Assembly: GCA_035967665.1 (NCBI GenBank) | Contig: JAYWLB010000066.1 | Span: 74,351 to 138,350, forward strand | Length of the DNA: 64,000 nt | Direction of reading: 5' to 3' | Source: Arctic95D-9 sp035967665 | Lineage (GTDB): Bacteria > Verrucomicrobiota > Verrucomicrobiia > Verrucomicrobiales > DEV007 | Part shown: positions 1 to 7,404 of the stretch, piece after piece | Layout: every line of letters begins with the position of its first letter | Numbering within the stretch: position 1 is the stretch's first letter | The notes under the pieces: model-generated | Database searches by the model: none | What the model was told of the DNA's origin: nothing | The model's input: the letters and a program-made list of their open reading frames with translations, nothing else | Position numbers and translations under genes: made by a program

Positions 1-534
1 CACAATACCGCGATTTTTGCGTCACTGGATTCTCTCCTTGAAGGGCGAAGGGATCATATTTCAGAGATCGCTGTGGGAATTGGTCCGGGCAATTACAGTG
101 GGATTCGCGTGGGTATCGCTGTCGCGAACGGCCTCAATCTGGTTCTCGGTTCCACCCTCGCGGGAGGTTCCTCGCTCGAAGCCTGGGAATGCAGTTCGGA
201 TTCCTACGTTGTTGTCGGCGATGCTCGCAGGAAGAGCTTTTTCATCGCTGAAGTGGTCGATAGAGTGTTGGTTTCAGCGCCCCGGCTCGTTCAAAGCGAA
301 GATATCGAATCAAGTCTGAAGGTGTTTCGTGATCGCGGGCTCGAGATTCTGACGCCTGATGCGTCGGTTGTTTCATCGATTCCTGATGCGCGTCTATCTT
401 TTCCTCATGCGCGGCAACTGGCAGCGGTCGCTGCAAAGTGGCCCGCTGAGCGGTGGTCTGATTCTGCGCCGCTCGAACCGCATTATTTGAGAGCACCCTA
501 CATCACGACGCCGAAGAAAAAGGTGTCCCGATAG
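1..534 (+). CDS. tsaB: TsaB, tRNA threonylcarbamoyladenosine biosynthesis protein (5' end missing)
   Basis: The reading frame is open from base 1, so the N-terminus lies outside the window; 177 residues to the stop are present. TsaB is an ASKHA-fold partner of the TsaD/TsaE complex that makes the t6A base next to the anticodon of ANN-decoding tRNAs; it acts in the cytoplasm. The diagnostic stretch near the start reads VGIGPGNYSGIRVGIAVANG, matching the family pattern GPGSFTGLR-GLA, with N-Y-S for S-F-T. A later segment, VVVGDARRKSFFIAEV, fits the conserved D-A-R-R strand. The C-terminal half is divergent, as is usual in TsaB, which lacks TsaD's metal-binding residues. The next gene starts 63 bases downstream and is functionally unrelated. 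Confidence 0.88.
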   Translation, partial: HNTAIFASLDSLLEGRRDHISEIAVGIGPGNYSGIRVGIAVANGLNLVLGSTLAGGSSLEAWECSSDSYVVVGDARRKSFFIAEVVDRVLVSAPRLVQSEDIESSLKVFRDRGLEILTPDASVVSSIPDARLSFPHARQLAAVAAKWPAERWSDSAPLEPHYLRAPYITTPKKKVSR

Positions 535-597
535 AAGAGCTTGCCGGGATGCTTGAAATGGCAATAATGCGATGACGTTTTGTCAGTGTAACGCTCC

Positions 598-2016
598 GTG
601 GTTTTCAGTTCCCATATTTTCCTGTTTGGCTTTCTCGCTCTCGCGCTGGCGCTCTATTACGCCACGCCCTCCCGCTGGAAATCATTGACCCTCACTCTCG
701 TCAGTTACGTGTTCTACGGCTGGTGGAATCCCTGGTTCCTACCGCTGATGCTGTTGTCGACAGTGATTGATTACGCCTGTGGTGAGGTGATTTCAAAACC
801 CGGTCAAACCTCGCGAAGGCGAAAGGTTGCCCTCTGGACTTCGATTATTTCCAATCTCGGTATCCTCGGCTTTTTCAAATACGCGATCTTTTTCGCGGAG
901 ACGACTTCGTGGTTCGCTGCTCAGTGGGGCTGGGGTGCGGTCGAGGCACCTGATTTTCTCTCGAAAATCATTCTCCCCGTGGGGATCTCTTTTTACACCT
1001 TCCAATCGATGAGTTATTCGATCGACCTTTACCGGGGGGATGCCCGGCCGGCGCGAAATTTCATCGACTTCGCCTGTTACGTTTCCATGTTCCCTCAGCT
1101 CGTCGCCGGGCCAATCGTGCGTTATGGATCCGTTGCCGAACAGCTCCGTGAGCGAACTCACTCACTTGATGGCTTTGTGACGGGGATGACCCGGTTCAAT
1201 TACGGCTTTTCCAAAAAGATCTTACTCGCAAATCCGGCGGGGGTGATTGCCGATCTTTGCTTTGAAGCCGGCGAGGGGGCTCTCTCCAGCGGAATTGCCT
1301 GGTTCGGAGTAACCGCCTACGCCTTTCAGATCTACTTTGATTTCTCCGGCTACTCCGATATGGCGATTGGTCTTGGGCGAATGTTAGGTTTTAAATTTCC
1401 CGAAAACTTTGACTCTCCCTATCGCTCGAAAAGCCTCACTGAGTTCTGGCGGCGTTGGCATATTTCACTTTCCTCATTCCTCAGGGATTACCTCTACATT
1501 CCGCTCGGGGGGAATCGGAAAGGCGCAGGGCGAACCTATATTAATCTCATGCTGGTGATGCTGATTGGAGGGCTCTGGCACGGGGCACAGTGGACCTTTG
1601 TAATTTGGGGCGCCATCCATGGAGTCGCCCTTGCCGCCGAACGGTTTCTCAGAGTCCGTAAAGGATTCACCTTTCCCCGTTGGTTTGCTCTCCCGCTTAC
1701 GTTTACCGTTCTGCTCATTACCTGGGTTTTCTTTCGAGCAGCCGATCTCGATTCAGCTCTGACTTATTTGTTGTCGATGTTCAGTTTTCAAGGGACTTCT
1801 GATTCAGCCGCGACACTCGCAGCGGTGCTCTTCCGTCCCTATCACCTTTTTGTGATCTTGGCCGGGGCGGTCGTGATCTGGGGCGTTCCGACGACTCAGG
1901 TATGGCTCAGACAGGTGACGGGTTTCAAAGCTGTTCTCGGACTTATCCTGCTTGTCGTCAGTGTCAGGATGATGTCACTGCAGGGTTTCAATCCGTTTCT
2001 CTATTTCCAATTTTAG
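598..2016 (+). CDS. MBOAT-family O-acyltransferase (AlgI-like)
   Basis: A polytopic inner-membrane O-acyltransferase of 472 residues, close to the usual AlgI length. The N-terminus (VFSSHIFLFGFLALALALYY) matches the typical AlgI opening. The core FWRRWHISLSSFLRDYLYIP motif contains His288, and the second MBOAT histidine is His328 in GGLWHGAQW. In AlgI/PatA/DltB relatives the latter is the proposed catalytic residue and the protein passes acetyl groups across the membrane. The start is GTG at 598; no in-frame ATG lies close by. The next gene begins 2 bases after the stop and encodes an AlgX/AlgJ-like protein, so the two form an acetyl-transfer pair. The acceptor polymer is unknown, and no alginate synthesis genes are adjacent. 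Confidence 0.93.
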   Translation: MVFSSHIFLFGFLALALALYYATPSRWKSLTLTLVSYVFYGWWNPWFLPLMLLSTVIDYACGEVISKPGQTSRRRKVALWTSIISNLGILGFFKYAIFFAETTSWFAAQWGWGAVEAPDFLSKIILPVGISFYTFQSMSYSIDLYRGDARPARNFIDFACYVSMFPQLVAGPIVRYGSVAEQLRERTHSLDGFVTGMTRFNYGFSKKILLANPAGVIADLCFEAGEGALSSGIAWFGVTAYAFQIYFDFSGYSDMAIGLGRMLGFKFPENFDSPYRSKSLTEFWRRWHISLSSFLRDYLYIPLGGNRKGAGRTYINLMLVMLIGGLWHGAQWTFVIWGAIHGVALAAERFLRVRKGFTFPRWFALPLTFTVLLITWVFFRAADLDSALTYLLSMFSFQGTSDSAATLAAVLFRPYHLFVILAGAVVIWGVPTTQVWLRQVTGFKAVLGLILLVVSVRMMSLQGFNPFLYFQF

Positions 2017-2018
2017 AT

Positions 2019-3566
2019 ATGTCGAATTCCCCATCATCTAGAGGCAGTAACCGGGTCCTGATGGGGCGGGCGGCTCAGTGCGGGCTCGTTTCGCTCTTCC
2101 TGCTCTTTCTCGTCTGGCCGTGGATTGTGGAATTGGTAGCGCCGGGGGAGGATAATTCTCTAAGCGGAGGCGGAAGTCTGCAGAGCCGTCTCAAGCATCT
2201 CGAAGATCGTGTTAAAAGCCTTTCATTTTTTGTAAATGAGCGTCCCGCTGATCAGTCGTTTATGGAGGATGTCTTCCGGGAGGGGAACGCAAAAGTCTAC
2301 ATCGGTCAGGACGATTGGCTATACTACCGTCCCGATCTCGAAGCCGTTTTTGGAAAGGGGCCGCTTTATGTGGAACCCTCATCGGTCGCCCGCGAGAAAG
2401 TCGCGGATACCTGGGAGCCTCCGTTGGATGTGATTGAAGGGTTTGCAAAGCAATTGGATGAGAGGGGGATCGAGCTTGTTATCGTGCCGGTGCCGACCAA
2501 GCCGATGCTTTCCCGCAGCGGGTTGGGGCTGGACGGGAGGGATGAGTTTCCGGGCCTCTATGAAAGCGTCCTTGCTGAACTTTCAATGCGGGGAATCGAG
2601 GCGGTTGATCTGTTGCCTGTCCTGGAGACCTTGCCGGAATCATCCCGGTTTTTAAAATACGACACTCACTGGACCCCCGTGGCGATGGGTATCGCTGCAA
2701 AACACGTAGCCGGGGTGGTGAGTGAAAAAATAGAGGAGGCGAAGCATGGCGATCTGAAGATTGAGTGGATTTCCGAAAAGCGTTTCCATTCAGGGGATCT
2801 TGCGGGGATGTTGGATCGCAGTGGTGATAGCGAAGAGGAGGTCGAGTTGAGTATCCCGCAGGGCGCGGTTACTGATGATACCGATGCTCCGATCGTCTTG
2901 TTAGGAGATAGCTTCGTCAATATCTACGACGAGCCCGGACTCGGATTTGGTGACGAGAAAGATGAGAAAATAGGTGCAGGATTTGCTGCTCAGCTATCAG
3001 CCGGTCTTGCTCAGCCGGTTCAGATGATTGCGATTAACGGAGACGGAGCGACTGCGGTTCGGCGCGAGTTTGCGAGCCTTCCTGACAAGGCGCTTCGTTC
3101 CAAAAAAGTTGTCGTCTGGGTGCTTTCGGCGCGGGATCTTTTGCTCGCTGAGCTGCCGGCCCGGCGTGCCGGAATCCGGTGGGTGCCGGTGGAGTTCCGA
3201 AAATCTGAGGCAGAGCCGGTCGCTACCGAAATCGGACAACTGACCGTCGCTGCGACAGTCAGTGAGTTGTCCCAATTCGCCGATCCGCGTGAAACGGCAT
3301 ATAAAGATGCGGTCTATTCCCTCCTTCTTTCCGAGCTTGCGGTCGAGAACGGTGAGCACGGCAAAGAGGAAATCTACGCCTTTGCCTGGGCATTCAGAGA
3401 TCGGGTTCTTCAGAAAAGTGCTCATTTTGAGGGTGGAAAGCGCTATCGATTCACTCTCGTACCGATGAAAGAAGCCGCAGAGGTTTCGAGCGCCACGCAG
3501 GTTGATGACCTCTTTAGAACTGATTTGGATCCGTGGTTCATCAAGGATTTTGAACCGTTGCCATAG
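2019..3566 (+). CDS. AlgX/AlgJ-like SGNH acetyltransferase, periplasmic
   Basis: A 515-residue protein with one N-terminal membrane segment (about residues 19-37, LVSLFLLFLVWPWIVELVA) and a large periplasmic part. The SGNH-like triad of AlgJ/AlgX is visible: D-T-H-W at about residues 215-218 (Asp215, His217) and G-D-S-F with Ser298. LVIVPVPTKPMLS matches the family's first conserved strand. AlgJ/AlgX proteins receive acetyl groups exported by an MBOAT partner and place them on exopolysaccharide. The ATG at 2019 is chosen because it lies 2 bases after the MBOAT stop; an in-frame extension back to 1902 would overlap that gene heavily. The roughly 200 residues after the GDS motif are less recognisable. 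Confidence 0.85.
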   Translation: MSNSPSSRGSNRVLMGRAAQCGLVSLFLLFLVWPWIVELVAPGEDNSLSGGGSLQSRLKHLEDRVKSLSFFVNERPADQSFMEDVFREGNAKVYIGQDDWLYYRPDLEAVFGKGPLYVEPSSVAREKVADTWEPPLDVIEGFAKQLDERGIELVIVPVPTKPMLSRSGLGLDGRDEFPGLYESVLAELSMRGIEAVDLLPVLETLPESSRFLKYDTHWTPVAMGIAAKHVAGVVSEKIEEAKHGDLKIEWISEKRFHSGDLAGMLDRSGDSEEEVELSIPQGAVTDDTDAPIVLLGDSFVNIYDEPGLGFGDEKDEKIGAGFAAQLSAGLAQPVQMIAINGDGATAVRREFASLPDKALRSKKVVVWVLSARDLLLAELPARRAGIRWVPVEFRKSEAEPVATEIGQLTVAATVSELSQFADPRETAYKDAVYSLLLSELAVENGEHGKEEIYAFAWAFRDRVLQKSAHFEGGKRYRFTLVPMKEAAEVSSATQVDDLFRTDLDPWFIKDFEPLP

Positions 3567-3859
3567 TGCCGTGTCTCTGGAGTATCGTTTGACTTTTAGA
3601 GTATTTGCGTGTTTTTTCGCAGCGTCAGGCTTCAGGAATACAGTTGAGGCCGGGGCTGGTTGCTAACGCTTCAAAGTCTCAACCTGAATGGGGGAAGTGA
3701 ACGACAGCTCTTCAAGTGTCACCCCGTGAAATGCGAATCGCCCAAAGCCTTTCGCACCATTCTACCTCGAATCGAAAGCGGACCTGTGCCGTTATCTCGT
3801 GATCGGGGCTCCTAATTGCTCATTTTTGAGCGCCAAATTGATTACCCAATTCTATACTC
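3567..3859. other. Intergenic leader before the DEAD-box helicase
   Basis: This 293-base stretch has no convincing gene. Near its 3' end a short perfect hairpin (GCTCA-TTTT-TGAGC, 3818-3831) lies 28 bases before the helicase ATG, and a weaker AATTG/CAATT pairing follows it. Long leaders are common for cold-induced RNA helicases, so a regulatory 5' untranslated region is possible. I saw no clear -35/-10 pair. Confidence 0.4.
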
Positions 3860-5251
3860 ATGACGTTTAATGAACTCGGCCTCTGTGCTGAACTTGCCAA
3901 TGCCGTTTCCTCAAAGGGATACAGCGAGCCGACTCCAATTCAGGCCAAGGCGATTCCATCCATCCTCGAAGGACGCGACCTCCTCGGCGGTTCGCAAACC
4001 GGAACCGGCAAAACCGCGGCATTCACCCTGCCAATGCTTCAACTTCTCGATTCACGAAAGCCGGCTCAGGAGGGTCGCGATTTCGGACGTGGGAAACGCC
4101 CCGGAAGGCCTCGTGCGCTCGTGCTCACACCGACTCGCGAGCTCGCGGCTCAGGTTGGAGCGAGTGTTGAGGAATACGGTAAAGGCCTCAGGCTGCGCTC
4201 CACCGTGATTTTCGGTGGCGTGGGAATCAACCCTCAGATTGACCGGCTTCGTCGCGGAGTGGAAGTCCTCGTTGCGACGCCCGGTCGCCTTCTTGACCAT
4301 GCCTCGCAGGGCACGCTCGATCTCGGCGGCGTTGAAATTCTCATTCTCGATGAGGCTGACCGCATGCTCGACATGGGATTCATTCACGACATCAAGAAGG
4401 TCTTGAATCTGCTTCCGAAGAGGCGTCAGAATCTCCTTTTCTCTGCGACCTATTCGGATGAGATCAAAAGGCTCGCAGACGGACTTCTCGACAATCCGGT
4501 GCTTGTGGAGGTGGCCCGTAAAAACACGACTGCTGAAACCGTGGAGCAGTTCATGCACCCGGTCGCGAAGGCGGATAAACGAATTCTTCTTTCCCGTCTC
4601 ATTCGGGAAGGTGACTGGCAGCAGGTTCTCGTCTTCACCCGCACCAAGCACGGTGCGAACCGGCTCGCGAAGCAGCTCGAAGAGGACGGTGTTTCCTCCG
4701 CTGCGATTCACGGAAATAAAAGCCAGAGTGCGCGGACCAAAGCGCTTGCCGATTTCAAGTCGGGCAAGATTCGTATGCTCGCAGCGACGGATGTCGCCTC
4801 TCGTGGTATCGATATCAGCCGGCTTCCTCACGTTGTGAATTTTGAACTCCCGAACGTGCCGGAAGACTACGTTCACCGCATCGGCCGGACCGGTCGGGCC
4901 GGGGAAGAGGGAATCGCCTATTCGCTCGTCAGTGCCGATGAGCGCAGCCTCCTGCGTGATATTGAAAAACTTCTCCAGAAGCCGATTCCGGTTAAAAAGA
5001 TCGAAGGATTCGACATGGATCCCGAGGATGGCAAAGAAGACGCCAAAAACGTGAGCCGCGGACGGGGGCGGGGAGGTCGTGGCGGTGGCCGTGGACGGTC
5101 CGGTGGCGGCGGCGGAGATCGTCGTGGTGGTGGTGGACGTTCTTCCGGCGGAGGTGGTGGTAATCGCTCCGGTGGAGGCGGCGGAGGCAACCGGCGTTCC
5201 GGTGGCGGCAATCGCAACCGTTCGCGCCAGCGTAGTGCATCGAGCTCCTAG
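3860..5251 (+). CDS. rhlE: DEAD-box ATP-dependent RNA helicase, RhlE type
   Basis: A 463-residue cytoplasmic RNA helicase. The Q motif (YSEPTPIQAKAIP, about 21-33) is followed by Walker A TGTGKT (47-52), PTRELA, DEAD at 164-167, a SAT motif near 197, and HRIGRTGRAG at about 339-348. From about residue 397 the protein becomes a low-complexity tail of Arg-Gly repeats and then Gly runs with R, S and N, typical of RhlE-like proteins that use a basic tail to hold RNA. Such helicases remodel RNA in ribosome assembly, decay and cold adaptation. The gene ends 56 bases before the first hairpin of the reverse-transcriptase leader. The long open frames antisense to it are by-products of its codon bias. 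Confidence 0.93.
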   Translation: MTFNELGLCAELANAVSSKGYSEPTPIQAKAIPSILEGRDLLGGSQTGTGKTAAFTLPMLQLLDSRKPAQEGRDFGRGKRPGRPRALVLTPTRELAAQVGASVEEYGKGLRLRSTVIFGGVGINPQIDRLRRGVEVLVATPGRLLDHASQGTLDLGGVEILILDEADRMLDMGFIHDIKKVLNLLPKRRQNLLFSATYSDEIKRLADGLLDNPVLVEVARKNTTAETVEQFMHPVAKADKRILLSRLIREGDWQQVLVFTRTKHGANRLAKQLEEDGVSSAAIHGNKSQSARTKALADFKSGKIRMLAATDVASRGIDISRLPHVVNFELPNVPEDYVHRIGRTGRAGEEGIAYSLVSADERSLLRDIEKLLQKPIPVKKIEGFDMDPEDGKEDAKNVSRGRGRGGRGGGRGRSGGGGGDRRGGGGRSSGGGGGNRSGGGGGGNRRSGGGNRNRSRQRSASSS

Positions 5252-5306
5252 GTGCCTTGCCGTGCGGCGCAAAGGCTTGCCTGTCGTACGGGAATTGATT
5301 AGTTTT

Positions 5307-5452
5307 TTGTCACAGTGGTGAGCTTCGGCTCTCCAAGCTGACAATCGAGCCTTCGGGCTTGTTGAGTCTCTCCGGGGTTACCCCGGGGGATATTTCGACC
5401 GACCCATATCGAGTCGTGGACGTAACTACAGCACGCTGTAGGATTGCCCACG
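5307..5452 (+). ncRNA. Hairpin array, candidate retron msr-msd RNA
   Basis: At least four stem-loops lie end to end between the helicase and the reverse transcriptase. SL1, 5307-5344: TTGTCA pairs with TGACAA around GG(T)GAGC-TTCG-GCTC(T)CC. SL2, 5342-5364: CAA(T)CGAGCC-TTCG-GGCTTGTTG, which shares bases with SL1 and could be an alternative fold. SL3, about 5369-5389: CCGGGG-TTA-CCCCGG extended by G-T pairs. SL5, 5415-5452: CGTGG/CCACG closing CTACAG-CACG-CTGTAG. A weaker SL4 pairs GATAT (5389-5393) with ATATC (5406-5410). Retron non-coding RNAs are 5' of their RT and have this style. An imperfect outer pairing (CGT..GGG.AAT, from 5286, with ATT.CCC.ACG, 5443-5452) could be the a1/a2 repeat, but this is uncertain. 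Boundaries are approximate. Confidence 0.5.
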
Positions 5453-5497
5453 AAAGACCGGATACGTTGGATCGCCGGGGCCGCCGCTGTTATTTTG

Positions 5498-6796
5498 ATG
5501 ACTTCGAGCCGCCAGATTATCCGAATTCTAGCTCAGGCATTCGTCGCCGGTGAATTGAGGGATGAGGCTCTTTTCGAAAGTGGGGCTTTGGTGTGTATCG
5601 GGAGAAAGCCGGCCTGGCTGAAGGCGGTCACCAGGGCACTCTTCGAATCATTCCCCGAAACGTCACGGCCCCGCCTCCGGGAAATCGAAGAGCATATCCG
5701 GATGCTGCCCGCCTTTGAGAGTGCTCTCAGCCGGGGAAAGCTCAAGGTGGTGGCGGGTTCGGGTAAGTCTCACATTCCTCCCAAAATGCGTCCGGCTTCC
5801 GGTTCCCCTGAAACCTGGTGTGTTCCCGCAGCTACCGATTTTCAGGAGCTGGCCGGGGTCCTTGATTTGGACCCCGATGATCTCGGGTGGTTCACGGATC
5901 GACGGTGCCGGGCTGAGCACTATCACTATCGTTGGCACAGTAAAGGGAAGGGGAGGGGGCGGCGTCTCATTGAGATACCGAAGCCACTTCTCAAGCAGAC
6001 GCAGCGAACCATGCTTGCTGAGGTGGTTGAGAAAATTCCACCTCATGAGGGCTCCTGCGGGTTTCAAAAGGAGCGATCCGTCTTCGATTTTGTGAGGCCG
6101 CATTGTCAAAAGAGATTCGTCCTCAAATTGGATCTGGAAGACTTTTTTCCTTCGGTCACGTCCGCCCGCATCGTGCGGCTTTTCATGACCGCCGGTTATC
6201 CGGAATACGTTTCCATCGTTCTCGCGACTCTTGCTTCCAACGCGGTGCCCCCGGATGTGATAGCAAAGAGCGGCCTCTCCATCCATTCACAGGCGAGACT
6301 GATGCATCAACACTTGCCGCAGGGTGCCCCGGCTTCCCCGGCGCTTGCGAATCTCTGTGCATTCAGACTCGACTGTCGTCTGGCCGGCCTCGCCCGTGCC
6401 TCCGGTGCCGATTACACACGCTATGCAGATGATCTCCTGTTCAGCGGTGGAGATGATTTCAGGCGCGGGGCGAGACAGTTCTATATTGCTGTTTTGGCAG
6501 TGATTATTGACGAGGGCTTCAAAACGAATCTAAGGAAAACCCGCTTTATGCCTTCAAGCCAGCGACAGCACGCAGCCGGTCTTGTTCTCAATGAAAAGCC
6601 AAGCGTGAGGCGGGAGGAATTTGACCGGTTGAAAGCGATTCTTCACAATTGCGTGGCAGAAGGGTGGCAGTCACAGAATCGTGAAAACCATTCTGATTTC
6701 AGGAATCATCTTCTCGGTCGAATTGGATGGGTCGCTGCCTCCGATGCGGAGCGCGGGGAGAGGCTTAGGTCTTCATTCGCAAAGATTCAATGGTGA
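5498..6796 (+). CDS. Retron-like reverse transcriptase
   Basis: A 432-residue RNA-directed DNA polymerase. Numbered from the ATG at 5498, the catalytic Asp212 lies in LDLEDFFPS and the YADD box at 309-312 within YTRYADDLLFSG. LPQGAPASPALANL (273-286) and HYRW..GRGRRLIEIPKP are typical of retron RTs. The position of the retron VTG motif reads AAG (359-361) followed by LVLNEKP, so the usual V-T is missing. About 140 residues of helical N-terminal extension precede the RT core. A TTG at 5444 could extend the protein by 18 residues, but it lies inside the 3' arm of a strong hairpin; neither start has a clear Shine-Dalgarno. No intron maturase X or endonuclease domain is seen. No separate effector gene is evident, so an effector may be the N-terminal part or absent. 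Confidence 0.85.
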   Translation: MTSSRQIIRILAQAFVAGELRDEALFESGALVCIGRKPAWLKAVTRALFESFPETSRPRLREIEEHIRMLPAFESALSRGKLKVVAGSGKSHIPPKMRPASGSPETWCVPAATDFQELAGVLDLDPDDLGWFTDRRCRAEHYHYRWHSKGKGRGRRLIEIPKPLLKQTQRTMLAEVVEKIPPHEGSCGFQKERSVFDFVRPHCQKRFVLKLDLEDFFPSVTSARIVRLFMTAGYPEYVSIVLATLASNAVPPDVIAKSGLSIHSQARLMHQHLPQGAPASPALANLCAFRLDCRLAGLARASGADYTRYADDLLFSGGDDFRRGARQFYIAVLAVIIDEGFKTNLRKTRFMPSSQRQHAAGLVLNEKPSVRREEFDRLKAILHNCVAEGWQSQNRENHSDFRNHLLGRIGWVAASDAERGERLRSSFAKIQW

Positions 6797-6819
6797 CATC
6801 GTCGGTTGCAGGCGGGCTT

Positions 6820-7404
6820 TTAAAGGCCCTTTTGCTTCCGGTATTGAAACTCAACAGGGGAAAACTCGACTCCTTTTGAGTCGGTCGTAGTCACTGTGTA
6901 ATCGATTGTGGAGTCGCTGTTGAACGTGTAGGTCGCTGTTGCGGAACGCCGTGTAGCGGTCTGAAGATCGGTCTGTTCGACTTTGAAAATCAGTTTATTT
7001 TGCTTTTGATCGAAGTGGCCCTTGTAGGTTGCGAGGCCTGTATTCGAGTTGTCACACCAGACCCCCGTAAACTCGTGGAGGAGGTTGTCGTAGCCGAGGA
7101 TTCCGGTTCCGGAATAGGGGAAATCGAGTTGAGGGCAGTCGAACTCCTGAACGAGGAAGCGGCGCCCGTGTATCCAGTTCAGTTTGGCATTGCCGCTGAT
7201 CATTTCAGGATGGCTCTCCGCGGAAATGCGAATGAGTCCGCGCACTTTCCATTTGCCTTCGAGGCGTGCCAGAATCTGATGCCCGGCTCCCGTTTGCCCT
7301 GCCTCTTTAATTTCCCTGATAAGTGATTTCCGGGAATCTTGAGCCGTAACTGAAGCGGTTGCCGCGAGAATGACGATGGCGAGAAAGGAGAGCTTTTCTT
7401 TCAT
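6820..7404 (-). CDS. DUF1579-like secreted protein
   Basis: A 194-residue protein with an N-terminal signal peptide (KEKLSFLAIVILAATASVTA then QDS). The body has the pattern of DUF1579-type lipocalin-like proteins: LEGKWKVRG early on, LNWIHGRRFLVQEF, GTGILGYDNLLHEFTGVWCD and FKVEQTD. Their molecular role is unknown. The ATG at 7404 overlaps the stop of the upstream exporter gene by 4 bases (ATGA), so the two are translationally coupled and this is the last gene of a three-gene minus-strand operon. An upstream in-frame start would add 11 residues inside the exporter gene and is rejected. It converges with the reverse transcriptase, with only 23 bases between the stops. Confidence 0.75.
   Translation of the reverse strand: MKEKLSFLAIVILAATASVTAQDSRKSLIREIKEAGQTGAGHQILARLEGKWKVRGLIRISAESHPEMISGNAKLNWIHGRRFLVQEFDCPQLDFPYSGTGILGYDNLLHEFTGVWCDNSNTGLATYKGHFDQKQNKLIFKVEQTDLQTATRRSATATYTFNSDSTIDYTVTTTDSKGVEFSPVEFQYRKQKGL

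Noticed and set aside
5055..5240. CRISPR-like GGT/GGC repeats at the end of the helicase gene
   Set aside because: Units are 3-9 bases without spacers and encode the Gly/Arg tail.
4052..5344. A 430-codon open frame antisense to the DEAD-box helicase
   Set aside because: It is the mirror of a GC-rich, Gly/Arg-coding gene; its product is His/Thr/Pro-rich without any domain, and the helicase motifs are unmistakable on the other strand.
5444..5497. TTG start for the reverse transcriptase
   Set aside because: The codon lies in the 3' arm of a strong hairpin and has no Shine-Dalgarno; ATG 5498 leaves the leader RNA intact. It cannot be fully excluded.
5663..6286. A 207-codon frame antisense to the reverse transcriptase
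   Set aside because: No domain or hydrophobic pattern is visible, and the RT motifs on the plus strand are clear; a toxin or effector on the opposite strand is not supported.
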